Source of the DNA: an uncultured Clostridia bacterium
GTDB lineage: Bacteria; Bacillota; Clostridia; Monoglobales; Monoglobaceae
NCBI GenBank assembly: GCA_947631965.1
Contig: CANRNL010000004.1
Location: 25,122 to 89,121, forward strand
Direction of reading: 5' to 3'
DNA: 64,000 bases
Positions 37,090 through 46,158 of this stretch are shown one piece after another (position 1 is the first letter of the stretch; each line of letters opens with the position of its first letter). The position numbers were made by a program, and so were the translations under genes. The notes below the pieces were generated by a model, which searched no databases, was not told the origin of the DNA, and saw nothing but the letters and a program-made list of their open reading frames with translations.

Positions 37090-37647
37090 ATGAAACAGGA
37101 TAAAACTATGAACGCAGAGCAGTACGCGGAAGTCGTTCAGCCGCAAAACGAAATAAATACCGGCGCAGTAACAACAGCGGACCCCGCCAAGCCGCAAACA
37201 CCGTTCAAGACCTTTGCGACAGAGCAGGAGTGGCAGAGCGAAATCGACAGAATTATCGGCTCGCGTCTTAAAAACGACCGTATTATGCGAGAAAAAGCGG
37301 AAAAATTCGACCGGCTGACCGACGCGCGCGAAGAAGCCGCGGCTTCCGTCAACAGCCCCGAATTTGATTTTGACGAGGAGCTTAAAAATCCCAGGTTCGC
37401 AAGCCTGATAACCGAAAACGGCATTTCAGCCGAGGACGCTTACTATCTTTGCCACAAAAACAGCATACTATCGCGGGCAAGGTCTGCGGTAGCCGCCGAT
37501 ATATCGGCGCGGCGCAGCCGAATTGCGGAATCGGGTACCCTCTCTGTACCCGCCGCGTCGGCTTTTATCAATCCGAGCCGTCTTACCGACAGTCAGATAG
37601 ACGATATATTTGACCGCGTCAGAAGCGGCGAAAAAATCACATTTTAA
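37090..37647 (+). CDS. Phage scaffolding-type protein
   Basis: 185 residues behind AAGGAG. FKTFATEQEWQSEIDRIIGS followed by charged helices and a basic C-terminal helix-turn (SRLTDSQIDDIFDRVRSGEK) match scaffolding proteins encoded between portal and major capsid genes. Scaffolds guide shell assembly and then leave. The call rests on position and composition. Confidence 0.7.
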   Translation: MKQDKTMNAEQYAEVVQPQNEINTGAVTTADPAKPQTPFKTFATEQEWQSEIDRIIGSRLKNDRIMREKAEKFDRLTDAREEAAASVNSPEFDFDEELKNPRFASLITENGISAEDAYYLCHKNSILSRARSAVAADISARRSRIAESGTLSVPAASAFINPSRLTDSQIDDIFDRVRSGEKITF

Positions 37648-37672
37648 TTTTTAAATTCTAAGGAGGAAAACT

Positions 37673-38638
37673 ATGGCAAACACTGTTCAGACAACCACAA
37701 CAAACAACTTAAACAACAGCCTCACAAGCGAAATGCAGACCTTTTACGACCGCGCGCTCATAAGATACGCGACGCCCAAGCTCGTACACGCGGCGTTCGG
37801 TCAGAAGAAGCCCATTCCGCCCAACAACGGCAAGACCATTCAGTTCAGAAAGTTCAGCCCGCTCGCCAAGGCGACCACTCCGCTGACCGAGGGAGTTACG
37901 CCCGACGGCAACAGCCTCAACGTGGTTTCGGTAACCGCGACGGTAGACCAGTACGGCGACTACATAACCACATCGGATCTGCTCAACCTGACCGCGGTGG
38001 ACGACATCATTATGGAGACGCAGGCGATTTTGGGCGACCAGGCGGGCAGAACTCTTGACACGGTGGTACGCGAAAAAATCAACGCGGGTACCAACGTTCA
38101 ATACGTCAACTCAAAAAGCGACCGCAGTTCGCTCACGGGCGGCGCGGCGAGCGGCAACGACTATCTCACCGTAGCCGAAATCAAAAAGGCTGTCGCAACC
38201 CTCAAGCGCAACAACGCAAGTCCGTTCCGCGACGGCTGCTATGTCGCAATAATTCATCCTGACGTTGCGAATGACCTCACAAACGACCCCGAATGGAAAG
38301 AAATCAAGCAGAACGTAGACCCCGAGGACTGGTACAGCGGCGCGATAGGCAAAATCCACGGCGTAGTCTTTGTGGAAAGCACCGAAGCCAAAATTTTCGA
38401 GGGCGAGGGAAGCGGCTCGCGCGACGTATACTCAACTCTGGTGATAGGTCAAAACGCCTACGGCGTAACCTCGATAACCGGAGGCGGACTTGAATCCATT
38501 ATCAAGCAGAAGGGCAGCGCGGGAACGGGCGACCCGCTTGACCAGCGCAGCACAATCGGCTGGAAGGCAACACAGACGGCGGAAATATTGTCAAGCGAAT
38601 ATATGGTGAGAATAGAATCTACCTGTTCGTATAAATAA
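37673..38638 (+). CDS. Major capsid protein (N4-gp56 family)
   Basis: 321 residues behind AAGGAGG. LTSEMQTFYDRALIRYATPK, GKTIQFRKFSPL, TTPLTEGVTPDGN, VDQYGDYITTSDLLNLT and LGDQAGRTLDTVVREKIN form the well-known N4-gp56 family pattern (HK97 fold). The later segment GCYVAIIHPDVANDL is also typical. The gene looks intact, so an assembled shell is plausible. Confidence 0.92.
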   Translation: MANTVQTTTTNNLNNSLTSEMQTFYDRALIRYATPKLVHAAFGQKKPIPPNNGKTIQFRKFSPLAKATTPLTEGVTPDGNSLNVVSVTATVDQYGDYITTSDLLNLTAVDDIIMETQAILGDQAGRTLDTVVREKINAGTNVQYVNSKSDRSSLTGGAASGNDYLTVAEIKKAVATLKRNNASPFRDGCYVAIIHPDVANDLTNDPEWKEIKQNVDPEDWYSGAIGKIHGVVFVESTEAKIFEGEGSGSRDVYSTLVIGQNAYGVTSITGGGLESIIKQKGSAGTGDPLDQRSTIGWKATQTAEILSSEYMVRIESTCSYK

Positions 38639-38700
38639 ATCCGCACACACGGGGAGCGTCCGCTCGGCGCTCCCTTAATATTAAAAAAGGAGACTTTATT

Positions 38701-38943
38701 ATGGCTGAAAATAAAAACAACAAAAACAATATTGAAGTTAACGATTTTAACGAAAAGGTGGAGATTACTCTGCCCAAGATACGCGGCAACGACGACGTTA
38801 CCGTAACGCTCAACGGCGTAAATTATCAGATACAGCGCGGCGTGAGCGTCAAGGTGCCCAAAAGCGTGGCTCTGATACTTGAGCGAAGCGAGAAGCAGTC
38901 CCGCGAGGCACAGGAGCTTGTTGACCGCCTTTGCGGCAGATAG
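38701..38943 (+). CDS. Small basic phage structural protein
   Basis: 80 residues behind AAAAGGAG. A Lys/Asn-rich N-terminus precedes a small beta domain (VEITLPKIRGNDDVTVTLNG, RGVSVKVPKSVALILERSE). Similar short proteins follow the capsid gene in related phages, perhaps as decoration or neck proteins; the role is not known. Confidence 0.65.
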   Translation: MAENKNNKNNIEVNDFNEKVEITLPKIRGNDDVTVTLNGVNYQIQRGVSVKVPKSVALILERSEKQSREAQELVDRLCGR

Positions 38944-38958
38944 AAAGGAGGATTTTAT

Positions 38959-40827
38959 ATGTCCCTTTGGTTTAATTCAAAACACAAGGAATACTACGGC
39001 GAGGACGGCGGCTACGTCAAGGAGTATCTTGAAGATATTGTCAAGAAGCACACCGAAAAGACGCCGCTCGACCATCCCGACGGCGCGGTAACGACCGCGA
39101 AAATAGCGAACGGAGCATTAACAACCGACAAAATAGCGAATAACGCAATCACCGAGCCAAAGCTCGCGGACGGGTCGGTCAGCGAAAGAACTATCGCTTC
39201 CGATGCGGTAACGAGCGGCAAAATCAAAGACAAAAGCGTGACCGACGCAAAAATCGGCGAGCGCACCGTAACAATCAACAAAAAAAGCGTGACCGCTCAG
39301 ATAACTTCACTCATGCAGTCTTTATCCAATGAAATAGAACGCGTCAAAAGCGACTCCCCCGATATTCCGGAGGACTTTTCCAAGCTGAAGGAGCAAATCG
39401 GCAACATTGAGGATTTAAAGGCGGGCGACGGTGAGAATACTTTTGAAAAAAACCTCGTAAGCGCAATAAATTCATTGGTTTACGGGCAAAGCGTCGAGGC
39501 GGAGCAGCTTGACGACTACAACGAAAACTGGGAGCCTTCCGCTCCCGATTACGACCATTTAGTCCGCGACGGCAGGTACTTTATCAATCACTATCGGGAA
39601 GGCTACGGCGGCGAGGCGGACTCGTTATATTATGTCGGTACCGAAATACTTTCGGTTGCCTATTTTAAAATTGATTACAAGGGTGACCAATATACCGACG
39701 CCATTCTCGCCGTAATGCTACAATGCAGCGTCTATAATAACTGTTACAAATTCCGTTTCGGTATTGACGACCACGAAAAGATGATATGGAACGACTGGAC
39801 AGAGCTTGCTATGTCCGACCAAGTTTCCGATTTAGCGGATAAACTTGACGCGCACAAGTCGGCGGCGGTGCTTGACCACCCCGACGGGTCGGTGACGACC
39901 GCAAAAATAGCGGACGGCGCAGTGACGGCGGACAAGATACCGAACAAAGAGATTGACGGCATCCTTATAAACGATAAAACGATAGACGAAAGGGTTATCA
40001 AAGACAAAGCGGTAACAAATGCAAAAATCGGCGACAAAGCAATAAGCGGCAACAAAATAGCCGAAAAAGCAGTCGGACACAAGCATTTGGAGGACGACTC
40101 GGTCTACGGAAGCGTTGTTAAAGACGGCTCGATAGATTCCGAAAAGCTGGCAGCCAAATCGGTGACGCACGAAAAGATGGCGGATAATTCGGTATGGCGT
40201 AACAACATCGGTCATAACGCGGTGGAAGAGACTAACATCGCGGACGGGTCGGTTACTACCGCAAAAATAGCGAACGGAGCGGTTACAAATGCAAAGCTGG
40301 CGGATAATGCGGTGTGCCTTAGAAATATAGACTCGGAAGCATTGCAAAAGTTTGGCGCGGCGGCGAGCGCCGTAATAGGCTCATCCGATTTTGCTCCGAG
40401 AAATTTTGAGTGGCTGGATAAAGATACCGGAAAATGGGAATTTCAATTCAAACTTCCTAAAATCACAATCAAGGACACGGTGTTCGGAGAGATTTCTTTG
40501 CCGGAGCAGGAACTCACATATAGCGGACAAGCGAGCTCCGCGGCAGACAAAGACGAGTTCTATATTTACGCGAAATATGAGCTTGAAAGCTCGGTACAAA
40601 AACTAAGTGCCAAACCGTTTGTATATGTTAGCGGAACCACGCCTCAGATATTGAAAAAGCGGGGCGGCGCCCCAATAAGTTATATAGAGGTAAACGAAAA
40701 CGCGGCAACCGCCGTTTATGTTTTTCTCATGTATGTGACGACCGAAACCACCGACCCTACGGGTACCAGTTTCGATGGTGAATATCTCTGGTACGGCGAT
40801 ACCGAAATAACTTTTCTGCACAGTTAA
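38959..40827 (+). CDS. Tail fibre-like protein with repeated AKIA-type motifs and a knob domain
   Basis: 622 residues behind AAAGGAGG. Two stretches of short repeats (about 38-110 and 305-455), such as TTAKIANGALTTDKIANNAI, suggest a trimeric beta-structured shaft. Both begin with the same phrase LDHPDG[AS]VTTAKIA. Between them (about 175-285) is a pyocin-knob-like receptor domain (LVRDGRYFINHYREG..FGIDDHEKMIWNDWTELA). The C-terminus (about 470-622) is a beta-rich tip. It probably binds a cell-surface receptor. Confidence 0.82.
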   Translation: MSLWFNSKHKEYYGEDGGYVKEYLEDIVKKHTEKTPLDHPDGAVTTAKIANGALTTDKIANNAITEPKLADGSVSERTIASDAVTSGKIKDKSVTDAKIGERTVTINKKSVTAQITSLMQSLSNEIERVKSDSPDIPEDFSKLKEQIGNIEDLKAGDGENTFEKNLVSAINSLVYGQSVEAEQLDDYNENWEPSAPDYDHLVRDGRYFINHYREGYGGEADSLYYVGTEILSVAYFKIDYKGDQYTDAILAVMLQCSVYNNCYKFRFGIDDHEKMIWNDWTELAMSDQVSDLADKLDAHKSAAVLDHPDGSVTTAKIADGAVTADKIPNKEIDGILINDKTIDERVIKDKAVTNAKIGDKAISGNKIAEKAVGHKHLEDDSVYGSVVKDGSIDSEKLAAKSVTHEKMADNSVWRNNIGHNAVEETNIADGSVTTAKIANGAVTNAKLADNAVCLRNIDSEALQKFGAAASAVIGSSDFAPRNFEWLDKDTGKWEFQFKLPKITIKDTVFGEISLPEQELTYSGQASSAADKDEFYIYAKYELESSVQKLSAKPFVYVSGTTPQILKKRGGAPISYIEVNENAATAVYVFLMYVTTETTDPTGTSFDGEYLWYGDTEITFLHS

Positions 40828-40857
40828 AAGCAAATAACATATAAGGAGGATCAGATT

Positions 40858-41292
40858 ATGGAAATCAAAGGAATTATTTTAGCAATATGCGGAGTTATCG
40901 GCGGGGCTGCGTCGGCAATATTCGGCGGCTGGAGCGCCGCGCTTACGACGCTGTGCATTTTTATGGCGGTTGATTACTTCAGCGGTTTGACGGTCGCGGG
41001 AGTGTTCAAAAAGTCGCCGCACTCTGAGAGCGGCGCGCTTGAGTCCCGCGCGGGACTTAAAGGACTGTTCCGCAAGTGCGCTATGCTGTGCTTCGTGCTT
41101 ATCGCCTGCCGCTTGGATTTAGTCTTGGGCACGGGGTTTATCAAGGACGGCGTTGTGACGGCGTTTATCTGCAACGAAGTCATAAGCATTGTGGAAAACG
41201 CGGGGCTTATGGGCGTACCTATGCCCGCGGTCATCAGGAGTGCGATTGAAATTTTGAAGAAAAAAATTGACGACGGGGAGGCGGGAAATTGA
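40858..41292 (+). CDS. Phage holin (toxin secretion/lysis holin family)
   Basis: 144 residues behind AAGGAGG. Four hydrophobic segments, with MAVDYFSGLTVAGVFKKSPH and SRAGLKGLFRKCAMLCFVLI, match the holin family 4-type signature (DYxTG..SxxGxxGLxKK). Holins open the inner membrane for lysins, or move proteins out. No lysin is nearby. The gene lies inside the structural genes, between fibre and adaptor, an odd place. Confidence 0.85.
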   Translation: MEIKGIILAICGVIGGAASAIFGGWSAALTTLCIFMAVDYFSGLTVAGVFKKSPHSESGALESRAGLKGLFRKCAMLCFVLIACRLDLVLGTGFIKDGVVTAFICNEVISIVENAGLMGVPMPAVIRSAIEILKKKIDDGEAGN

Positions 41293-42056
41293 AAATAACC
41301 GATGCAATATTAAACGCCGACAGGTTTATTCCCAATCGCTTTACCCTGCGGGAAAAACTTAACTGGTGCAACGAGCTGTCGGCTATGCTCTCTCAGGAAA
41401 TATGCAAAAAATACGACTACATAGAGTGTAAAGTTGAGGACGGTCTTGTTCCCTCCCTTCCCGACGGACTAAACTTTGAAGCGGTGGAAAGCGTAATTGT
41501 AAACGGAATCGCATACACAAAGTCCGATTTGCGCACATTTGACAATTCTCTTATTTTGCCGTACCGCAGCGGCACTATGGTCAGGGTCGTATATTTAAAA
41601 AAATATCTTCCCATACGCTGTGTCGAATTGGAGGGAGAATACTCGGTTTCGGGCGACTTTATAGGCGTTTCCGCGCCGCCTCTGGAAGCGGGCGACCTTA
41701 TAAAAATCATCACCGAATTTGACGAGGACGGCTCTCCCGACGCCGAAAGCGCGGTCTACACATATGTTCTTGAAGCGACAAAGGACGGTATACGCATATC
41801 GGACAGTCTTGACAAAAACGGAGATGTAAATATGTTCATATGCCGTGTGCTGACCGATGAAACGCTCGCGCCTATGCCCTATGACAAAATATATACCGAA
41901 TATCTGCTCTCAAAATACGCCCTGCACAGCGGCAACTATGACGGCTACCGCAGTTTCAGCGAGCAGTTTAACATCACGTTAAAGGCGTACAGCGATTGGT
42001 ACAAGGAGAGAAACCCTTTAAACAGAACCTCTTGCTTCACCAATTACTGGAGGTGA
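41289..42056 (+). CDS. Phage head-tail adaptor-like protein
   Basis: 255 residues from TTG 41289, overlapping the holin stop by 4 nt, with GGGGAGG upstream. The N-terminal helices (ILNADRFIPNRFTLREKLNW, NELSAMLSQEICKKY) and the C-terminal helical part (DKIYTEYLLSKYALHSGNYD) flank a beta insertion. By position and shape it resembles podovirus adaptor proteins; I do not recognise the sequence. Confidence 0.6.
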   Translation: MKITDAILNADRFIPNRFTLREKLNWCNELSAMLSQEICKKYDYIECKVEDGLVPSLPDGLNFEAVESVIVNGIAYTKSDLRTFDNSLILPYRSGTMVRVVYLKKYLPIRCVELEGEYSVSGDFIGVSAPPLEAGDLIKIITEFDEDGSPDAESAVYTYVLEATKDGIRISDSLDKNGDVNMFICRVLTDETLAPMPYDKIYTEYLLSKYALHSGNYDGYRSFSEQFNITLKAYSDWYKERNPLNRTSCFTNYWR

Positions 42057-42061
42057 TTACC

Positions 42062-43705
42062 TTGCTTCTTAACGAGAACGAAAAACGAAAGAGCAAATCG
42101 TTTGAGCAACTTTCCTTTCGGGGAATAAACACCCGCCGCAAAATCGCGGACAACGAGCTTGCGTATTGCGAAAATCTCACCGACAATATGTACCCCTGTC
42201 TTGCTCCGCGCGACGAGAGAGTGTCCGTTATCGACGGTATGAGTCAAATATCAAAACTTGCCGCACCTCGGCACGGAGAGAGAATCGACGCGGGATTTAC
42301 CGGTGTTGCGGGGAACCGCTTCTATTACAAGGGAAGCGCGGTTGACAATTTGGAGCTGTCGGCGGGCAGAAAGTCCATTGCGCGTCTGGGAGACAAAATA
42401 TTTATTTTTCCCGACAAGCTGTACTTCGATTGCGGCGCGGACAAACCGCAGCTTGAAGCAATGGAAAAGAAGTACAAGGTAGACCATATCAGCGTTTCCA
42501 CATCTTTCAACCGCGATACCGGAGAATACAGCTCGGTAGCCAGAGCCAATGTGCTTTTTGATGCAAGATTTAATGTGGGCGACAGCGTAATTATCGAAAA
42601 CTGCCCCTGTGAAAAAGACAATACCGCCGTCCCCGGCCGCGGCGAGGCATACCCGCCGGAGGACAGGATTGCGTATATGGTGGTGCAGTCGATAACTATG
42701 ACCTCTTTATACCTCAAGCTATACAACCGCATTGGTCAGGAGATACCGTTTCCGCAAAACGGAACCTTCTACGTCGATGAGGGAGCGCCGGACATTATAA
42801 TCAAGACCTTTGTACCTGATATGACGGATATATGCGTGAGCGGCGGCAGGCTATGGGGTACGTCGGAGGACGGACAGTATATTTTTTCCTCCGCCAAAGC
42901 GGACGCTCTCAGCTACAACACCATAACAAAGGGCGAGAACGACAGTTGGTTCGGCGTGGTCGACAACGACAATCCGTTCACCGGAATAATAGATTTGAAC
43001 GGCTCTGTCGTCGCTTTTAAAAACGACGCGCTGTTTCAGGTATACGGCAACCGCCCCACAAACTTTTCTCTCAAGCAGATAGACCTGTGGGGTTCGGCGG
43101 ACGCCCGCTCGGTCGCAACGCTCGGCAACTCGGTATACTATCTCGGGAATCACGGATTTTACCGGTATTCGGGCGGAAGTCCCAAACTGATAAGCGACAA
43201 TCTGACGCAAAAATACACGGGTTGTGTAGGCGGCAGCGACGGTCAAAAATACTACGCCTGCGCCTACTTTGACGGCGGCTGCGACGTTTTGGTATACGAC
43301 CCGCGGTATGATATATGGTATCGGGAGGACAGCGAACCGTTTGTCGATTTTATTTCAAAAGACGGAGTGCTGTACGGCGCGACGAAGCAAAAAGTCGTAA
43401 AAATGTACGGCGGCGCTCCGTGCGCGTGGTACGCGGTCGGCAAACGCTACACTCACGACGAGTTTGATTTGAAACAACTCGGATTTATATATATAAGAGC
43501 CGAACTGCCGAACGACGGCAGCGGGATTATACGCGTCAGCGTGCGCGCGGACGACGGGGATTTTAAAGAATTCGGAGTTATTGAGGGAAAGGGTTTTATC
43601 GCGAGACAAATACCCGTTCGTATCCCCAAGTGCGACAGCTATCAAATACGGCTTGACGGCGAGGGCAAAATTATAGTACACGACATAAAACGCGTTCTTG
43701 TATAG
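42062..43705 (+). CDS. Propeller-type phage tail/stabilisation protein
   Basis: 547 residues from TTG 42062, 8 nt after GGAGG. Repeated beta blades are visible, e.g. DICVSGGRLWGTSEDGQYIF, LNGSVVAFKNDALFQVYG, TLGNSVYYLGNHGFYRYSGG and YYACAYFDGGCDVLVYDPRY, a beta-propeller like P22 gp10-type nozzle proteins. It probably closes the portal/adaptor channel. Last gene of the cluster, followed by a terminator. Confidence 0.7.
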   Translation: MLLNENEKRKSKSFEQLSFRGINTRRKIADNELAYCENLTDNMYPCLAPRDERVSVIDGMSQISKLAAPRHGERIDAGFTGVAGNRFYYKGSAVDNLELSAGRKSIARLGDKIFIFPDKLYFDCGADKPQLEAMEKKYKVDHISVSTSFNRDTGEYSSVARANVLFDARFNVGDSVIIENCPCEKDNTAVPGRGEAYPPEDRIAYMVVQSITMTSLYLKLYNRIGQEIPFPQNGTFYVDEGAPDIIIKTFVPDMTDICVSGGRLWGTSEDGQYIFSSAKADALSYNTITKGENDSWFGVVDNDNPFTGIIDLNGSVVAFKNDALFQVYGNRPTNFSLKQIDLWGSADARSVATLGNSVYYLGNHGFYRYSGGSPKLISDNLTQKYTGCVGGSDGQKYYACAYFDGGCDVLVYDPRYDIWYREDSEPFVDFISKDGVLYGATKQKVVKMYGGAPCAWYAVGKRYTHDEFDLKQLGFIYIRAELPNDGSGIIRVSVRADDGDFKEFGVIEGKGFIARQIPVRIPKCDSYQIRLDGEGKIIVHDIKRVLV

Positions 43706-43720
43706 CTTCCGCAAACAAAA

Positions 43721-43757
43721 AATAATCCGCAAAGCATAGCTTTGCGGATTATTTTTA
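43721..43757 (+). terminator. Terminator of the virion cluster
   Basis: 15-bp stem AATAATCCGCAAAGC/GCTTTGCGGATTATT with ATA loop, then TTTAATTTT; faces the convergent SLOG gene. Confidence 0.9.
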
Positions 43758-43760
43758 ATT

Positions 43761-44246
43761 TTATTCAAAAGTCTCTGCCACGTTATATATTTTCAGACCG
43801 AGGCGGCGGGCATAGTCCACCGTATACGCGGTGCCTCCCGACTCGCTTTGGCAGTAACATACGCAGACCGAACTGCAATCAGCCATAAAACGGTTCCGCG
43901 CGTGCATACAACCCTTGGTGTACTCCTCGGAAATATATATCACCTCATCCGCTCCCCTTAAAATTCTGTTGTAATTCCGCTTTTGTTCAACGCCCCATTT
44001 CTCCGCTTGGTTCATACAGGGCAGAGCCATAACAAGGCGAATATCCCGCATTTTGGCTTTAAACGCAAGCACGCTCTCGGCCGCGAGCATATCAAAGCCC
44101 ATAGCCCCGCCGCACAAAAATGTGTCGATGCCGCACGAATAAAGCTCGGATATTATTTTTTCAAGCTCTTCTGTCACCCGCGCCCTTTTGCCGACAGGTA
44201 TAATTCTGTGTCCCGAAAAGCAACAGGTCTTTTCTTTTTCAGCCAT
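43761..44246 (-). CDS. SLOG-fold (DUF1273-like) nucleotide-binding protein
   Basis: 161 residues from ATG 44246 behind AGGGTGG. CCFSGHRIIPVGKRARV at the start and DTFLCGGAMGFDMLAAESVL in the middle are the SLOG Rossmann motifs; ADCSSVCVCYCQSESGGTAY completes the site. SLOG proteins bind nucleotides or nucleotide signals; some act in phage defence or are carried by phages. It abuts the virion cluster's terminator on the opposite strand. No effector domain is fused. Confidence 0.82.
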   Translation of the reverse strand: MAEKEKTCCFSGHRIIPVGKRARVTEELEKIISELYSCGIDTFLCGGAMGFDMLAAESVLAFKAKMRDIRLVMALPCMNQAEKWGVEQKRNYNRILRGADEVIYISEEYTKGCMHARNRFMADCSSVCVCYCQSESGGTAYTVDYARRLGLKIYNVAETFE

Positions 44247-44266
44247 TTTTACCACCCTGTAAAGCA

Positions 44267-44297
44267 AATCGGGGCGCATATACGCCCCGATTGAATT
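44267..44297 (-). terminator. Terminator after the minus-strand SLH gene
   Basis: AATCGGGGCG (44267-44276) pairs with CGCCCCGATT (44283-44292), followed on the minus strand by TTTGCTTT. Confidence 0.7.
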
Positions 44298-44319
44298 TTT
44301 AAAATCCTGCTTTAAAATC

Positions 44320-46158
44320 CTACTGAACGATTATTTTCTTCGCCGTAAATACGCCTGTCGAATTGCTGCCTGTCGCAATTACCGACATACCTACTTCAAG
44401 CGATTTAATTGAAATATTCTTGGAAACGCTCTGTCTGTCATCCGATATTGCCGTGCCGCTGTTGGTGAACACCTGCTCTACGTTGCCGTCGCCGTCCTCA
44501 ACGGTTATGAAACCGTAAGTCGTGTTGATAGACTGAATTGTTCCGATAATATACTCCTTTGACGAGACTGCGGCTGCCGACGTCGAAAGCTCAACTATCT
44601 CCTGACTTTCGAGTTTGTACGAAACCGCAAGTCCGGGTCTTAAATCATACAGCGAACCCTCTTTGCCGTCAACCGTAACCTTAACGTTCTTGCTGATATT
44701 GTAGGTGTTCTTCTTGCCGTCTGATGTAACGGTCATCTGCGGAGTGGTCGAAGATAGAAGTATCGACTCTATTGTTCCGCTGTCGCTCTGATTAACACTG
44801 CTCGCCTGTATCTTGGTTATCTTGCCGTAGGTCAGTCTTAACGTCAGTCCGTCGCCTATCGCAAGGCTCTGAATATCCGAAGCTGAATCGTTCCTCTCGA
44901 CCGAAACGCCGTTCGCCGAAGTGGTGTATCTCGATTCCTCACCCTTTGAGTTTTCCAGAACGAGGGTAACGTCGTTGTCGCCGATTTCAATATCCGCCAG
45001 CTTTCCCGTAACCGTTGTGCTTTTATCCGTGCTTACGATAGAAGTAATCACACCGTTTTCGAGCGTAACTTTAACGTAGTCGTTTATCTTGAGCTGGTTG
45101 AAAGTTGCCGCGCCGCCGCTCACGGTTATTTCGCAGTCGTCCGCGGCATAGTATGCGCCAATCACTTCGCCCGATTCGTAGTCCTTTAAAGTGAGCTGCT
45201 TGCCGTTCGAGTTTTCGGACGCGTTGCTTATGATTCCGTAAATCGTGGTGTTCTGCTCAACCTCCGCCTTCGCGTCGCCAAACTCCGCGGTTCTCGCAAG
45301 TCCGTTCGCATAGAGTATCTTAGCCGCTTTTCCCGTCTCGATTTCAGAAAGGTCTGCTTCCGCGCCGTCCAGATGAATGAGCGTATCGTCGGTAAACTGA
45401 TGAGTCACATTGGAGTCGAGCGTTACGTTATTGTCAAACGAATTTACTTCTTTAACAATGCCCTCGGCGCAATTCGTATTGAGCAAATCTATGAGGCACG
45501 CCAGCATTTTAGCCATCTGAGCGCGTGTAACTTCGGTGTTGGGGGAGAAAACGGGCGCGCCGCTTGCGTCGTTGCCCATACCCTGCATTATACCCTGCTC
45601 ACGCACATATTCAACATAGGCGCGCGCCGACGAAGGAATTTCGGCGGAGTCGGAATACGACGAAGAAACAAAAGCCTGATTTGCAACGTCGGTCGCTTTT
45701 CCGAGCATCTTTGTCAGCAAAATTGCGGCTTCATATCTCTTGAGCGCGTTATTCGCAACATTTGAGGAAACATATGTGTTAAGGTCTGTCTCCTTTATCA
45801 CACCGCAGTAGAGAAGGTAAGAAACCTCTTTTTTATAATCCGTGTTAAATCCGCTCAGCGTATTCTCATACATCTTTACCGCATTTTCGGCTATGTCGGA
45901 ATACGCGACGTCGTCAACGCCTATCATTCTCGCCATAAGCAGAAGCGACTGAATCTTGGTTACGGGCTGATTGGGGCGGAACGTGCCGTCCTCAAAGCCT
46001 TTAATATATCCCGCGTCAGTCATGGAGTGTATATAAGGCTTCGCCCACTCCACCGACGGATCGTTTTCAACATCATCAAACGTCAGAGCCGAAACAGCGG
46101 TAACGGACAACAGCATAGCCGCCGACAGCACACCGCAAACAAACTTTTTAAATTTCAT
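44320..46158 (-). CDS. S-layer protein with N-terminal SLH domains
   Basis: 612 residues, signal peptide (about 1-24), AAGGAGG at the start. SLH domains lie at about 26-75 (LTFDDVENDPSVEWAKPYIH..GTFRPNQPVTKIQ), 80-155 (diverged) and 165-230 (PVFSPNTEVTRAQMAKML). The rest is a chain of small beta modules with Ser/Thr-rich linkers (LADIEIGDNDVTLVLENSKG, AKKIIVQ at the end). It is probably a cell-wall-bound surface layer protein. Divergently transcribed from another SLH gene. Confidence 0.9.
   Translation of the reverse strand: MKFKKFVCGVLSAAMLLSVTAVSALTFDDVENDPSVEWAKPYIHSMTDAGYIKGFEDGTFRPNQPVTKIQSLLLMARMIGVDDVAYSDIAENAVKMYENTLSGFNTDYKKEVSYLLYCGVIKETDLNTYVSSNVANNALKRYEAAILLTKMLGKATDVANQAFVSSSYSDSAEIPSSARAYVEYVREQGIMQGMGNDASGAPVFSPNTEVTRAQMAKMLACLIDLLNTNCAEGIVKEVNSFDNNVTLDSNVTHQFTDDTLIHLDGAEADLSEIETGKAAKILYANGLARTAEFGDAKAEVEQNTTIYGIISNASENSNGKQLTLKDYESGEVIGAYYAADDCEITVSGGAATFNQLKINDYVKVTLENGVITSIVSTDKSTTVTGKLADIEIGDNDVTLVLENSKGEESRYTTSANGVSVERNDSASDIQSLAIGDGLTLRLTYGKITKIQASSVNQSDSGTIESILLSSTTPQMTVTSDGKKNTYNISKNVKVTVDGKEGSLYDLRPGLAVSYKLESQEIVELSTSAAAVSSKEYIIGTIQSINTTYGFITVEDGDGNVEQVFTNSGTAISDDRQSVSKNISIKSLEVGMSVIATGSNSTGVFTAKKIIVQ

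Noticed and set aside
38959..40330. Regular short repeats that could suggest a CRISPR array
   Set aside because: They lie in frame in an intact fibre gene, vary in sequence and length, and encode AKIA-type protein repeats.
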